From: Cesiribacter sp964504565
GTDB lineage: Bacteria > Bacteroidota > Bacteroidia > Cytophagales > Cyclobacteriaceae
Assembly: GCA_964504565.1 (NCBI GenBank)
Contig: CAZDEY010000002.1
Location: 1 to 64,000 of the forward strand
Length of the DNA: 64,000 nt
Direction: 5' to 3'
Every line of letters begins with the position of its first letter. Positions within the stretch are counted from its first letter, which is position 1. The notes beneath the pieces were generated by a model. The model had not been told where the DNA came from. It saw nothing but the letters and a program-made list of their open reading frames with translations, and made no database searches. This document shows, piece after piece, positions 52,251 to 61,201 of this stretch. Position numbers and translations under genes: made by a program.

Positions 52251-55200
52251 TTAGTTAGTTTCAGAATTCTCCAAACTGCTGCTTGGCTGCTTATTTAGCC
52301 AATCGGTAAGTTCATTGGCGGTATTACTAATTATAGAATGTAATTCGCTGGCTACCGGGCCGTACTGTTCTTCGGAATACGTGTCGGGGAAAAGTTCAAT
52401 AGATTTTATTAGCGGAATTGCCAGGCTTATATCCAGCCAGGTAACCGAAGGCTTTAACTTATGGGCGACCAGCTTCACCGATTTAGCGTCCTGTTCAGCT
52501 ATACCCTTGGCTAAAATAGGCAGTAGTTTGTCGGTATTACTGGTAAATAACCTTACCATTTTCTCAACAAATTGAGGGTTGCCTCTACTTTCCTCCAATA
52601 AATTGTTTAATGAGTAGAACGCTAGCGGTTTATCATTAGCGGAGGCCTGTGCCTGGTCCTGACTATCGTATATATAATTGTGGATTTTGAAGTAACGCTT
52701 AAGCTTCTGAAATAGAACTTCCGGTTCAAACGGTTTGCTTATATAGTCCGTCATGCCGGCGGAAAGTACCTTTTGGCGAATGCCGGGTTGGGTATTGGCG
52801 GTTAAAGCAATTATGGGCAACTTTTCTAAATTAAGTTCATTACGAATTTTTTTAGTAGTCTCGAACCCATCAATTCCCGGCATATGCAAATCCATAAGCA
52901 CCAGGCTGTAGGCTTTGGCCTTTAACTTATCCAGTGCCTCGTAGCCATTTTCTGCTACATCCGGCTCCAGGCCCCAACCCGATAAAAACTGGGTTAGTAC
53001 AAAGGTGTTGAGCGAATTATCTTCAACTATTAATAAGCCTTTTTCTTTGGAGTTGTCTAGAACGGAAGCATCGCCTCCGGTGGAATTAGTAGTTACTGTT
53101 TTTTCCGCAGTGTGCTGCTCGTATGGTATCACAAAACTAAATGTGCTGCCTTGGCCTTCCCGGCTGGTAAGTTCTATTGAGCTGCCGTGCAGTGCCAATA
53201 GTCGTTCAACTATTGCTAAACCCAAGCCGGTGCCCCCGTATAAGGTTGATATTTGGCTGTGCGCCTGGGTAAATGCTTTAAAAATTCGTTCGTGCTGTAG
53301 TTCATTTATACCAATGCCGGTATCAGTAACGGTAAATCGTATCCTTAGGGCATCGCCAAAAATATTTTCCTTTTGTACAGTTAACTCAATTCGGCCCTTG
53401 TGGGTAAATTTAACGGCATTGTCCAGCACATTGGTTAAAATCTGGGTCAGACGGGTGGTGTCACCAACTACTTTGTCGGGTAAGGATTCATCGTACTCAA
53501 AGGTAAGCTTTAGGTTTTTTTCTTCGGCTTGAATAGATAGTGCCGATATCAGATCGTTGCACAGAGCTTTTAAATTAAATACGGTTCGGTTCAGTTTTAC
53601 TTTACCGGCTTCAATTTTATTAAAATCTAATATTTCGTTGATTAATAGTAGTAAATTTTCGCCGGAAAGCTTTAGCAGCCTCAGGTTTTCCTCCTGATCG
53701 AATCGAGGATTTTGCTGAAGTAGTAGGTTGCTAATACCCATTAGTACATTTAGCGGGGTACGAATTTCGTGGCTCATAACCGCTAAAAACTGAGCCTTGG
53801 CGTTAGAAGCCGCTTCGGCCTCTTCTTTGGCCCTAATCAGGTTCTGGCGATTTTGTTCCCGCTCGGTTACATCCATCATACTACCGCTTAAACCAACCAC
53901 TTCGTCGTAATTGCCGGTACGCAGGCGGGCAAAAATTTCTACGGTTATTATGCTACCCTCGGCAGTTATCATTCTTACAACTGTCTGGCTAAAGTCAATT
54001 AACCCTTCCTGAAGGTACTCAATGAGGTTATCTAGTTCTTGCTGATCTTCCAGAATTATATAATCCTTGATGTTGGTGCCAATTGCCTGATCGGTAGAAA
54101 TTCCGGTAATTTCGTTCCAGGCCGGGTTTACAAAAATTAGCTGATGGTTCAGGTTAGTTTGGAAGATAACCTCGGTTAGGTTCTCCACCAGGCTGCGGTA
54201 CTGCTCTTCACTTTGGGTAAGTTTAACTTCGGCCTGGGCCCGTTCAAACACCGAGCCTAGCAAATTGGCGAAAGCCTTTAGTAATTCCTTATCGTGTTCG
54301 GCCCAGCTAAAATCAGGTTGCGCAGATGCCAGGGCTACAATACCCTTGTTCTGTCCGCTAATCTGGAAGGCATTCGCCATCATAGCGTGTAGGCCCTGGT
54401 TTTTTAGGGTTTTAAGAATAGGGTCTGAACCGGTACTTTTCCTGTCGTACACCGTTAAACTCCGATTTACTGATTCCTCTAAAGCGGGGCTATCTACGTA
54501 GTTAACCGAGCCATAATTATGTTCAAAACTTTCTAGAAAGGCAGGAGAATACCACTCAATGCTGTTGGAGGCAAATATACTATCGCTGGAATTATCCAGA
54601 ATTACAGCGTGGTCTACTTTTAAGTGTTTGCCAATTAGTTCAAGTGCGCCTTCCAGCAGTTCATCCAGATTTTCTAATGATTGAGTAAAAGTCAGGGATA
54701 TGTGGCTGAGTAACCGCAACTGCTCGAGGCTTTTTTTCTGAGCCTGTTCGTGTTTTATCTGCGAGGTAATATCGGTGTTAGAGCCTACAATCCGTAATAG
54801 CTTATTATCGGGGCTTCGTAGTACAATGGCCCGGGCCATAAAGTGGAGATAATTGCCGTTTTTGTGGCGTTCACGCAGGTTAATTTTAATAGTTGAACGT
54901 TGTTTCCCCTGGGTGTTCCGTATGGTTTCCAGTAAGCTTTCAATATCATCGGGGTGCAAGTAATTAAATAAACTCTGTGGAGTATTTTCAATTTCACCTT
55001 CTTTATACCCTAGCTGCTTTCTAAACTGGGGCGATAGATACAACTTTTCCTCTGCCAGGTTATAATCCCAGATGCCGTCGTGATTTCCCTGCACGGCCAG
55101 GTTAAAGCGTTCTTCGCTTTCCAAAAGTTGGGCTTCGGTTTTGCGTAGGTGGGTTATATCCTGCGAGGTGCCGTATAAACGAACGGCCTGGCCCTTATCG

Positions 55201-55991
55201 TTAGTATCGAGTTTAATGGTAGTTTGTATGTGCCTTACCTCACCATCGGGGCGGTTAATTCTAAACTCTGTTCGGCCGTAGCCCTTTTCTACTGCCTCGC
55301 TTAATTTAGCTCGTAAACCTTCGGTATCCGCCGGATCAACATATTTAAAAAAGTTTTCAAATGTAGGCTCTAAGGTTCCGGCTTCCAGTCCGTATTGGTC
55401 GTAAATTTGGCTAGACCAGCTCAGGGCTGAATTTTCAATATCTAATTCCCAATGACCCAAGCCGGCTAAATTTTGGGCTTCCTCCAGGTTTAACTGGCTA
55501 TTCCGGAGGGCGGTTTCTGCTTTGTGTTGGGCAGTTATGTTGCTGCTAAGTATGTTTATATACCCGTGTTGTTCTACCGCGTAAAACTGGATATACCAAT
55601 ACTGGTTGTTGATATGAAATTGCTGGGAAACCGAGCCGTGGGTAGCTAGTACACCCTGAATAGCTTGTTCAAAAATTTTAGGATAGCTATGGCCCAACTC
55701 CAGGGTAAGCTCAGGTTGCCAGTGGTTTAGGCAGGCCCGGTTCATAAATGCAATGGTACCTTCGCGGCTTATGCGCATAAAAGGATCGGGCAATTCTTGG
55801 GGCAAACGGGCCAACACGCTTATTTCAGCAGTTCGTTTGTCAATTTCGAATTCGAGTTGGTTGTTGAGGCGTTTTAAATTTTGGTTAGCTAAAAATAATT
55901 GAGCCGCTTTTTCTTCGGCTAACCTCTCGGCTTTCTCCCGGGCGGCCTTTTCTTTTTCGTACGCAAGCTTAAAATCAGTATGGTTTGTCAC
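52251..55991 (-). CDS. cytosolic hybrid histidine kinase: PAS x4, GAF, HisKA, receiver, Hpt
   Basis: The 1246-residue protein has no membrane segment. A coiled coil (about 8-60) leads into a PAS domain, then two PAS_3-type domains (about 165-290 and 290-420), a GAF domain (about 425-590), and another PAS (about 595-720). HisKA has MSHEIRTPLNVLMG (about 745) and ATPase GTGLGLAIVERL. A receiver with LLIVEDNSLN and LVLMDLHMPGIDGF follows (about 1000-1120), then a C-terminal Hpt with LVAHKLKPSV. It should sense small cytosolic signals and pass phosphate His-Asp-His to a regulator. The NtrC-like gene next upstream on the same strand, 100 bases away, is the obvious partner. Confidence 0.92.
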   Translation of the reverse strand: MTNHTDFKLAYEKEKAAREKAERLAEEKAAQLFLANQNLKRLNNQLEFEIDKRTAEISVLARLPQELPDPFMRISREGTIAFMNRACLNHWQPELTLELGHSYPKIFEQAIQGVLATHGSVSQQFHINNQYWYIQFYAVEQHGYINILSSNITAQHKAETALRNSQLNLEEAQNLAGLGHWELDIENSALSWSSQIYDQYGLEAGTLEPTFENFFKYVDPADTEGLRAKLSEAVEKGYGRTEFRINRPDGEVRHIQTTIKLDTNDKGQAVRLYGTSQDITHLRKTEAQLLESEERFNLAVQGNHDGIWDYNLAEEKLYLSPQFRKQLGYKEGEIENTPQSLFNYLHPDDIESLLETIRNTQGKQRSTIKINLRERHKNGNYLHFMARAIVLRSPDNKLLRIVGSNTDITSQIKHEQAQKKSLEQLRLLSHISLTFTQSLENLDELLEGALELIGKHLKVDHAVILDNSSDSIFASNSIEWYSPAFLESFEHNYGSVNYVDSPALEESVNRSLTVYDRKSTGSDPILKTLKNQGLHAMMANAFQISGQNKGIVALASAQPDFSWAEHDKELLKAFANLLGSVFERAQAEVKLTQSEEQYRSLVENLTEVIFQTNLNHQLIFVNPAWNEITGISTDQAIGTNIKDYIILEDQQELDNLIEYLQEGLIDFSQTVVRMITAEGSIITVEIFARLRTGNYDEVVGLSGSMMDVTEREQNRQNLIRAKEEAEAASNAKAQFLAVMSHEIRTPLNVLMGISNLLLQQNPRFDQEENLRLLKLSGENLLLLINEILDFNKIEAGKVKLNRTVFNLKALCNDLISALSIQAEEKNLKLTFEYDESLPDKVVGDTTRLTQILTNVLDNAVKFTHKGRIELTVQKENIFGDALRIRFTVTDTGIGINELQHERIFKAFTQAHSQISTLYGGTGLGLAIVERLLALHGSSIELTSREGQGSTFSFVIPYEQHTAEKTVTTNSTGGDASVLDNSKEKGLLIVEDNSLNTFVLTQFLSGWGLEPDVAENGYEALDKLKAKAYSLVLMDLHMPGIDGFETTKKIRNELNLEKLPIIALTANTQPGIRQKVLSAGMTDYISKPFEPEVLFQKLKRYFKIHNYIYDSQDQAQASANDKPLAFYSLNNLLEESRGNPQFVEKMVRLFTSNTDKLLPILAKGIAEQDAKSVKLVAHKLKPSVTWLDISLAIPLIKSIELFPDTYSEEQYGPVASELHSIISNTANELTDWLNKQPSSSLENSETN

Positions 55992-56091
55992 GTGCCCGGA
56001 TGGTGTATGGTATTAATTAAAACTTAATATACATAAACATTAGCTAAATTATTTGTTTGACAACACCGGTATTCGCAGTAAAATTTTTGCC

Positions 56092-57372
56092 TTACACTTT
56101 GCCTTGCTGGAGTAAACGGTAAATAGTTGATTTGCCTATTCCTAATTTTTGGGCAGTAAGCACTACGTTTTGGTCATTCTTATTAAGCCGATGCCGGATA
56201 ATCAACTGGGTGTATTCCTCCAGGGTTAATTCCTGATCTAGTATATTCGTAGTGCTGTTTTCAGAATTTAACCTTAAGTGCTCTTGGTTTATAGTTTTGG
56301 ATTCGCTTAACAGGCAGGCTAGCTCAATTACCATTTTTACCTCCAGCCCATTACCAGGCCAGGAGTGTTGGGCTAGTGTTTGTTGAGCTTCCGGGCTTAG
56401 TTGTTTAACTACCGAACCGGATAGCCGGCAAAATTCAGATAAATATGCGTTTGCCAGTGGTAAGATATCTGCCCGGCGCTGGTGAAGCGGCGGTAAGGCA
56501 AGTTGCCATTCACCAATTTCATAAAATATTTCTTCAGGTAATTTATTTTGGTTTACCAGTTCCCTAAGCGGTATTTCAGAACTTACTATTAGGTTGAAAT
56601 TAGGCGTATACTCTTTAGTCAAGCCGGCCGCATCCAGCAGCTTTTTCCATAGTTGAGCCGTTAAATACTCAATATTGGGTAAGAAAAGTGTGCCACCTTG
56701 AGCATCTTTAAGCAGGCTTAAATTTTCACGGCTAAATAAACGATCTTCGAATTTTTTTAGTGATTTTCCCTTTGGGTCAACCGCTACAAATTTGGCCTGA
56801 TCAGAATATATGGTACCGTGGATTTGTTTAGCCACTGCTTTGGCTCCGGTTCCTTTCGGCCCCCAAATAAAAACCAGTGGGGGTATATGGTTGGGGTTTT
56901 CTAAATACTGCCGGGTTCTAGTAATTTCCGGTGAGTCGCCCACCAAAAAATTTAAATCGATATTTCGGTCTCTGGCTTCCGCTTCCAGGTGCTTAATCCT
57001 GTTTTCAAGCACAATTTGCTTTCTTATCGCAATTAGTGCTTTCCAGAGATTTTCCCGCGAGTTTTTATCTTTTACTATATAGTCGGCCGCCCCAAGTTTA
57101 ATTAGTTCTACTGCAGTTTTTATATTTTCCTGGGCAGAAACTATAATAACCTGAATATTGGGTTTGGTATTCTTAATTTTCTTTAAAACTTCTTCACCAG
57201 CTAAATCGGGTAGGGTATAGTCCAGGCAGATTACTGCTGGGTTTAAATACAGGTGTTGTAGGCAATCCTTTCCGTTTTCAAACCACCGGATTTCATCTTC
57301 CGGGTTAAGGCTAAGATGAAACTGAAGTAATTCGGCATAAAACGGATCGTCTTCTACAACAAAAATAAGCAT
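56092..57372 (-). CDS. NtrC-like response regulator with degenerate AAA+ domain
   Basis: The 426-residue protein has an intact receiver (about 1-118; acidic pair EDD, Asp51 in CLDYTLPDLAG, Lys101). It also keeps a Fis-type C-terminal helix-turn-helix (about 395-426, NVVLTAQKLGIGKSTIYRLL). The AAA+ domain between is recognisable but broken: Walker A reads GPKGTGAK (171-178), the catalytic pair of Walker B is PN in GGTLFLPN (226-233), and the GAFTGA region is missing, with about 26 residues between VAVDP and Walker B instead of about 36. It cannot be an ordinary sigma-54 activator. It may act as a repressor or phosphorylation-controlled DNA-binding protein. It is first in a pair with the kinase downstream. 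Confidence 0.9.
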   Translation of the reverse strand: MLIFVVEDDPFYAELLQFHLSLNPEDEIRWFENGKDCLQHLYLNPAVICLDYTLPDLAGEEVLKKIKNTKPNIQVIIVSAQENIKTAVELIKLGAADYIVKDKNSRENLWKALIAIRKQIVLENRIKHLEAEARDRNIDLNFLVGDSPEITRTRQYLENPNHIPPLVFIWGPKGTGAKAVAKQIHGTIYSDQAKFVAVDPKGKSLKKFEDRLFSRENLSLLKDAQGGTLFLPNIEYLTAQLWKKLLDAAGLTKEYTPNFNLIVSSEIPLRELVNQNKLPEEIFYEIGEWQLALPPLHQRRADILPLANAYLSEFCRLSGSVVKQLSPEAQQTLAQHSWPGNGLEVKMVIELACLLSESKTINQEHLRLNSENSTTNILDQELTLEEYTQLIIRHRLNKNDQNVVLTAQKLGIGKSTIYRLLQQGKV

Positions 57373-57479
57373 ACCAACAAGTCACGGATATAATGTAGTA
57401 AAAAGAACAAATATAATTGTTGTTATAAAATAGTAATAGATAAATTTTCTTGCAAAAATTTCTTTGTCAACTATTTAGG

Positions 57480-58430
57480 TTAAGCTTCATTTATATTGGT
57501 AAATAAGCTGGGTTTTAACGAATTACTCATATCTAGATCTCGGAAATTAATTAAGGCACACTCTTTACTTTTGGCTTCCAGCATAACATCTACTGTCTGG
57601 CCGTAGAGTGGAATAGCGTGAACTACCATATCAGCGTGGGCGCGTATATACCGTTTATCCGTTTCCGATTTAGGTTCCGAATAGTGAACTACCGGCACTA
57701 CGCCCTCTGGCCACGTACTTACTGCTAGTTTAAGGCTTTCTTCCTGACTATAATCGCCCGGGTTACAAAAGTGGTGGTGGAAGTCAAAAACTAACGGGAT
57801 GCCAATGCGCTGGTGTATTCCATTGTATAAATCCTGAATGGTATACATGCCAGCTTTATCGTCGTTTTCTACGGTTATTCGGGCTTTGGTAGAGGGTTTA
57901 AGGTTACCAAACGCTTCGCAAAAGGCGGCCATAGCTTCTACTTTTTCGCCTTGGCGCGTGGTACCTACGTGTATATTAATTTTGCTGAAGGGGTTTTTAG
58001 GTAGGTTCATTAAATCCATTAATTCAGCGTGCTGATTTAGCTCCTTTATAGTTTTAATAACTACCGATTGGTTAGCCGAGGCCAGCACATTAAATGGCCC
58101 GGGATGAAAAGTTAGCCGTTGGTTATACTTCTGAGCCAAAGTGCCAATTCCTTTTAGCAGATTAGAAATCTTATTGAAATTCGGCAACTCCTCAATTTCA
58201 TACTCACTCATCCAGGGAAACATATTGCTGCTGAGCCGGTAAAAGTTTATGCCGTGCTGGTGGTTCCAGTTGAGCACTTTAATCAAATCCTGCAAATTCT
58301 GAATTATTAACTCGCTGGCGTAGGCAACTCCCTTTTCCCTAAAGGTGCGCTGAATCATGCCACGATTGACGGATATTTTTTCGGTAGATAAGGTTTGGTT
58401 CAGGCAGGCATACCCTAAACGATTAATCAT
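57480..58430 (-). CDS. uvsE: UV DNA damage endonuclease
   Basis: The 316-residue protein is UvsE/UVDE, a TIM-barrel endonuclease with three metals. Landmarks are RLGYACLNQTL at the start, FYRLSSNMFPW, LTFHPGPFNVLAS, the central KINIHVGTTRQGEK, ITVENDDKAG and FDFHHHFCNPGDYS, with the metal-binding histidines and glutamates. It nicks DNA 5' to UV photoproducts and abasic sites, an alternative to nucleotide excision. It is cytosolic. No repair partner is next to it, and no operator was seen. It is divergent from the flavin reductase by 382 bases. Confidence 0.95.
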   Translation of the reverse strand: MINRLGYACLNQTLSTEKISVNRGMIQRTFREKGVAYASELIIQNLQDLIKVLNWNHQHGINFYRLSSNMFPWMSEYEIEELPNFNKISNLLKGIGTLAQKYNQRLTFHPGPFNVLASANQSVVIKTIKELNQHAELMDLMNLPKNPFSKINIHVGTTRQGEKVEAMAAFCEAFGNLKPSTKARITVENDDKAGMYTIQDLYNGIHQRIGIPLVFDFHHHFCNPGDYSQEESLKLAVSTWPEGVVPVVHYSEPKSETDKRYIRAHADMVVHAIPLYGQTVDVMLEAKSKECALINFRDLDMSNSLKPSLFTNINEA

Positions 58431-58812
58431 AGTAAAGGTAACGTATTGATAATGAGTTTGATGTAATATTTTTAAAAATTTTTATCTAAAAACGTAACAC
58501 CAAAATAAGCTTCGCGTATACTAGCTTGGGTTCGGCAGTAGAGAGAAGCTCTTAGCCTTGAGCCTTAACTTTTTAAGCTAACAACTATTTTTTGAATACT
58601 GTTTAGTTGCTCCATTTTTTAATCGCAATTTTTTAGTTAGAGCAAACTGATTTTTAAATTACTTAAGGTGATTAGTAGTATGCGTTGGTTGCTAGCACCT
58701 GATCTTTTTAAACTAGCCTCAAGCCTTGATCGGTTTGAGGCTTTTTTTGGACTAAACTTTTGTACGGCAGCCGGGTTCAGTATACGATTAATTTATAAAA
58801 AAACTGAATACC
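58431..58812. other. 382-bp intergenic region with an orphan terminator
   Basis: Between two divergent genes (uvsE and the flavin reductase). It holds the terminator at 58715-58748 and a short AT-rich part near 58465-58490. A 47-codon frame starting at 58680 runs through the terminator and is not believed. No promoter motif was clear. Confidence 0.6.
58715..58748 (+). terminator. orphan terminator in the flavin reductase leader
   Basis: An 11-bp stem (58715-58725 with 58732-58742, one G-T pair) and a TTGATC loop are followed by T7. No plus-strand gene lies upstream, so it ends either a small RNA or a leader transcript. Confidence 0.85.
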
Positions 58813-59325
58813 ATGATTACTGATACAAAATCCAATACCGCCTTAGAAAATATAAGCTATGGTTTTCATATACTTACTACTAAAATGGAAGCCGGTGATA
58901 TGCAAACCCGAAATGAACCGTTTTATGCATCGGGTGTGGTAAGCTGGGTAAGCCAGTGTTCGTTTGAGCCGCCAATGGTTACAGTAGCCCTTAAAAATGA
59001 TTCTGACCTGAACGAAACTGTGCAGAAAACCCGCCACTTTGCCATAAATACTTTAGGCAAAGCCGATGTGCCAATGATAAAGGCTTTTGCTGATGATACC
59101 AAAGTAGAAGGTAATCGAATAAACGGTTTTGCTTTTAAAGAAGGAAAAACCGGCTCGCCGGTATTTGAAAGTGTACCCAGCTATTTTGAATGTGAGGTAG
59201 AGCAGGTACACCACATAGGTGGCGACCATACCCTAATTGTAGCTAAAGTTGTAGAAAGCAAAGTTATAAGCCCCGATGCCGAACCGCTAAGTGAGTGGGA
59301 AACCGATTTTCACTACGGAGGTTAA
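58813..59325 (+). CDS. flavin reductase family protein (FMN-binding)
   Basis: The 170-residue protein has the flavin-reductase-like split barrel: ISYGFHILTTK, VVSWVSQCSFEPPMVTVALK (flavin-binding region), HFAINTLGKADV, GSPVFESVPSYFECEVEQVHHIGGDHTLIVAKVV. It should bind FMN and use NAD(P)H, either as a reductase supplying FMNH2 or as an oxygenase component. It is cytosolic. It has a leader with a terminator-like hairpin 65-100 bases upstream of the ATG, which could be an attenuator. It is followed by a bidirectional terminator. Confidence 0.88.
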   Translation: MITDTKSNTALENISYGFHILTTKMEAGDMQTRNEPFYASGVVSWVSQCSFEPPMVTVALKNDSDLNETVQKTRHFAINTLGKADVPMIKAFADDTKVEGNRINGFAFKEGKTGSPVFESVPSYFECEVEQVHHIGGDHTLIVAKVVESKVISPDAEPLSEWETDFHYGG

Positions 59326-59343
59326 ACCGGATTGAGCGTAACT

Positions 59344-59379
59344 AAAAAAGGGCGTGGATACTTTTCACGCCCTTTTTTT
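59344..59379. terminator. bidirectional terminator
   Basis: The stem GGGCGTG with CACGCCC, flanked by A6 and T7, lies between the flavin reductase gene and the convergent membrane protein gene and overlaps the latter's stop codon. Confidence 0.9.
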
Positions 59380-59776
59380 AGTTGTTTCTTGAAGTAAACC
59401 TACTGTTTAGTATTCGGTCCAATACCAACAATCCGGTTATACCCAATAAAACCAGGGTGCCGTAAAACATAGTTTGTCCGGAAAAAAACGCACTATAGGA
59501 ACTAAGGTTTTCTGTAAAGGTAGTTGGTATAAGGTTGTTATATGAAGAACCAGAGGTGTCACTACTAAGTGTTATACCTACTCCAGCCAAGGCTGATATA
59601 GCCGCCAAAATTAAAGCCCAGGCTCTTTTACTAATCAGTGGTTTTTTTAAAGCTTCCGGTAAGGGTTGGCTTTCCGGTAAGTTATTCATAACCAGATCGG
59701 CCAGACCGGCGGCGGGCAATTTTCTGCTCAGCTTAAACTGATCCAACAGCTCCTTATCGTCATTAAATGCTTTCAT
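59378..59776 (-). CDS. two-helix membrane protein, possible anti-sigma factor
   Basis: The 132-residue protein has a charged cytosolic N-terminal region (about 1-50, MKAFNDDKELLDQFKLSRKLP) and two membrane segments (about 52-70 and 102-122). It overlaps the sigma gene by four bases (ATGA-type, 59773-59776), so the two are translationally coupled. That gene order fits an anti-sigma factor that holds the ECF sigma at the membrane. No zinc-binding HxxxCxxC motif is seen, so it would be an atypical anti-sigma. The assignment rests on gene order only. Confidence 0.65.
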   Translation of the reverse strand: MKAFNDDKELLDQFKLSRKLPAAGLADLVMNNLPESQPLPEALKKPLISKRAWALILAAISALAGVGITLSSDTSGSSYNNLIPTTFTENLSSYSAFFSGQTMFYGTLVLLGITGLLVLDRILNSRFTSRNN

Positions 59777-60330
59777 ACTAAATTATGAGTTTCTTCGGGA
59801 AGTAATTTCTTTAGCGTATCAGCCAGTTTTTTACGGGCGCGGTGCATTTTTACCTTCGTATTATTCATGTCCAGTCCGGCAATTTCGGCTACTTCTTCCA
59901 TTGGCAATTCATCCAAATAATATAAAGTTAGCAAAAGCCGGTCTTGTTCCGGTAACTGACCTAATGCCGTATGCAAGTGCTTGGCCTGGTCATCCTGTTC
60001 CATAGTATATTCAGCCTGGTCTTGGTAATTTGCTTCTATTTGTCCGGCTTGTTCAATATCAGCACGGCGATTCTTTTTTCTGGTTCTACTTATGGTAGTT
60101 GTGTAAGCAATACGGTACAGCCAGGTTGAAAATTTGCTTTGCCCTTTAAAGCTGGGCAGCGCACTGTAGGCTTTAATAAAGGCTTCTTGCGCAGCATCCT
60201 TGGCATCATCCTCATCAAGCAATATCTTATAGGCTATATTGTACACCATACCCTGGTAGCGTTCTACTAAAGCGCGGTAAGCCTCTTTATTGCCCCGCTG
60301 TATTAACGTTATTAGGGTATGGTCTTCCAT
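59773..60330 (-). CDS. ECF-type RNA polymerase sigma factor
   Basis: The 185-residue protein has sigma region 2 (about 20-90; QGMVYNIAYKILLDEDDAKDAAQEAFIKAY, then KFSTWLYRIAYTT) and region 4 (about 125-178; LGQLPEQDRLLLTLYYLDELPMEEVAEI with KVKMHRARKKL for DNA contact). This is an extracytoplasmic-function sigma of the general Bacteroidota type. It is controlled in all likelihood by the overlapping membrane gene. The regulon and signal are unknown. About 150 bases upstream lies the MITE-like element. Confidence 0.93.
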   Translation of the reverse strand: MEDHTLITLIQRGNKEAYRALVERYQGMVYNIAYKILLDEDDAKDAAQEAFIKAYSALPSFKGQSKFSTWLYRIAYTTTISRTRKKNRRADIEQAGQIEANYQDQAEYTMEQDDQAKHLHTALGQLPEQDRLLLTLYYLDELPMEEVAEIAGLDMNNTKVKMHRARKKLADTLKKLLPEETHNLV

Positions 60331-60481
60331 AGATACGCTGCTTTGACGCCCACCGCCTGTGGTCGGTTACAGCTAATTATATATTATTTAATTAGAAGGT
60401 AAATTTAGTTTTATAAAGAAACTGAAGACAGTCAATTGTAATGTATCGATAATTATAAAATGGCAAGAACCAGATCTTTTA

Positions 60482-60659
60482 CTGAGCCTGTCTAAAGTTT
60501 TTTATATAGTCGGGTTTTGGCCAGTGAGTTAAATTAATCCCCGCCCCTTGCCCAGACAGGACGCAATGCGTTCCTTCTCCTTTAAGGCGGACGGCTAGTC
60601 GAGAAGGTCGGGCCGCGCAGGTTAGGATGAGGTAAAATGAAAACCTTAGACAGGTTCAA
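60482..60659. mobile_element. MITE-like element, 178 bp
   Basis: Imperfect terminal inverted repeats of 19 bp (60483-60501 and 60640-60658, 17 of 19 matching, TGAxCCTGTCTAAxGTTTT) flank a GC-rich middle that has no coding frame. Both ends are bordered by TTTTA (60477-60481 and 60660-60664), a possible 5-bp target duplication. The middle holds another inverted pair (CCTTCTC at 60573 with GAGAAGG at 60601). It may be a miniature element mobilised by a transposase elsewhere. Confidence 0.5.
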
Positions 60660-60758
60660 TTTTATATCTGATCTCAAAAAATTACTATTTTAAAAAATTT
60701 GCATAAGTAGTGTAACCGGTTAGTTAGGTGCCGCGTCATACGGCCAAAAATAAAAATT

Positions 60759-61118
60759 ATGGATTCAGTTGCGTTATTTGTTCCTATTGTGTCGGTACTC
60801 AGCACCTTTTCAGCAGTTGTGCTAATAGTGTATATTTTACGTACCAGTAAGCACCGCGAGCGTATGGCTATGATTGAGAAAGGCTACGATGCCTCGCTAC
60901 TTCACCCGGTTAGTCCTAGCAGGAATACCGGAAAGTACAGCTCCCTTAAATGGGGTATAGCCTCGGTAGGAGTTGGTATTGGGTTAATTTTAGGTCACGT
61001 AGTAGAAAGTAGCACCGGAATGCCGGAGCCGGGCGCTTACTTTTCCATGATCTTCCTGTTTGGCGGTTTAGGTTTGGTAATTTACTATATGCTGGTTCGC
61101 CAGCACGAGGAAGCCTAG
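60759..61118 (+). CDS. small membrane protein (DUF6249-like)
   Basis: The 119-residue protein has an N-terminal membrane segment (about 6-27), a short cytosolic basic segment with RERMAMIEKGYD, and two more helices (about 64-82 and 93-112). The MAMIEKGYDASLL motif is shared by DUF6249 proteins, which are often found near ECF sigma factors in Bacteroidota. It lies divergent to the sigma gene, about 430 bases away with the MITE-like element between. Function unknown; it may report envelope state to the sigma system, which is only an inference. Confidence 0.7.
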   Translation: MDSVALFVPIVSVLSTFSAVVLIVYILRTSKHRERMAMIEKGYDASLLHPVSPSRNTGKYSSLKWGIASVGVGIGLILGHVVESSTGMPEPGAYFSMIFLFGGLGLVIYYMLVRQHEEA

Positions 61119-61201
61119 ATGTATTTCTAAAGTAGAATAAAACAAATTAGCGGCTTAAAACTTTTCCTATTACTCCTAAATTGAGCAGGGAAAGCCAACA
61201 T

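Noticed and set aside
58680..58823. 47-codon frame between uvsE and flavin reductase
   Set aside because: It runs through a strong terminator and overlaps the next start; AT-rich sequence without recognisable motif.
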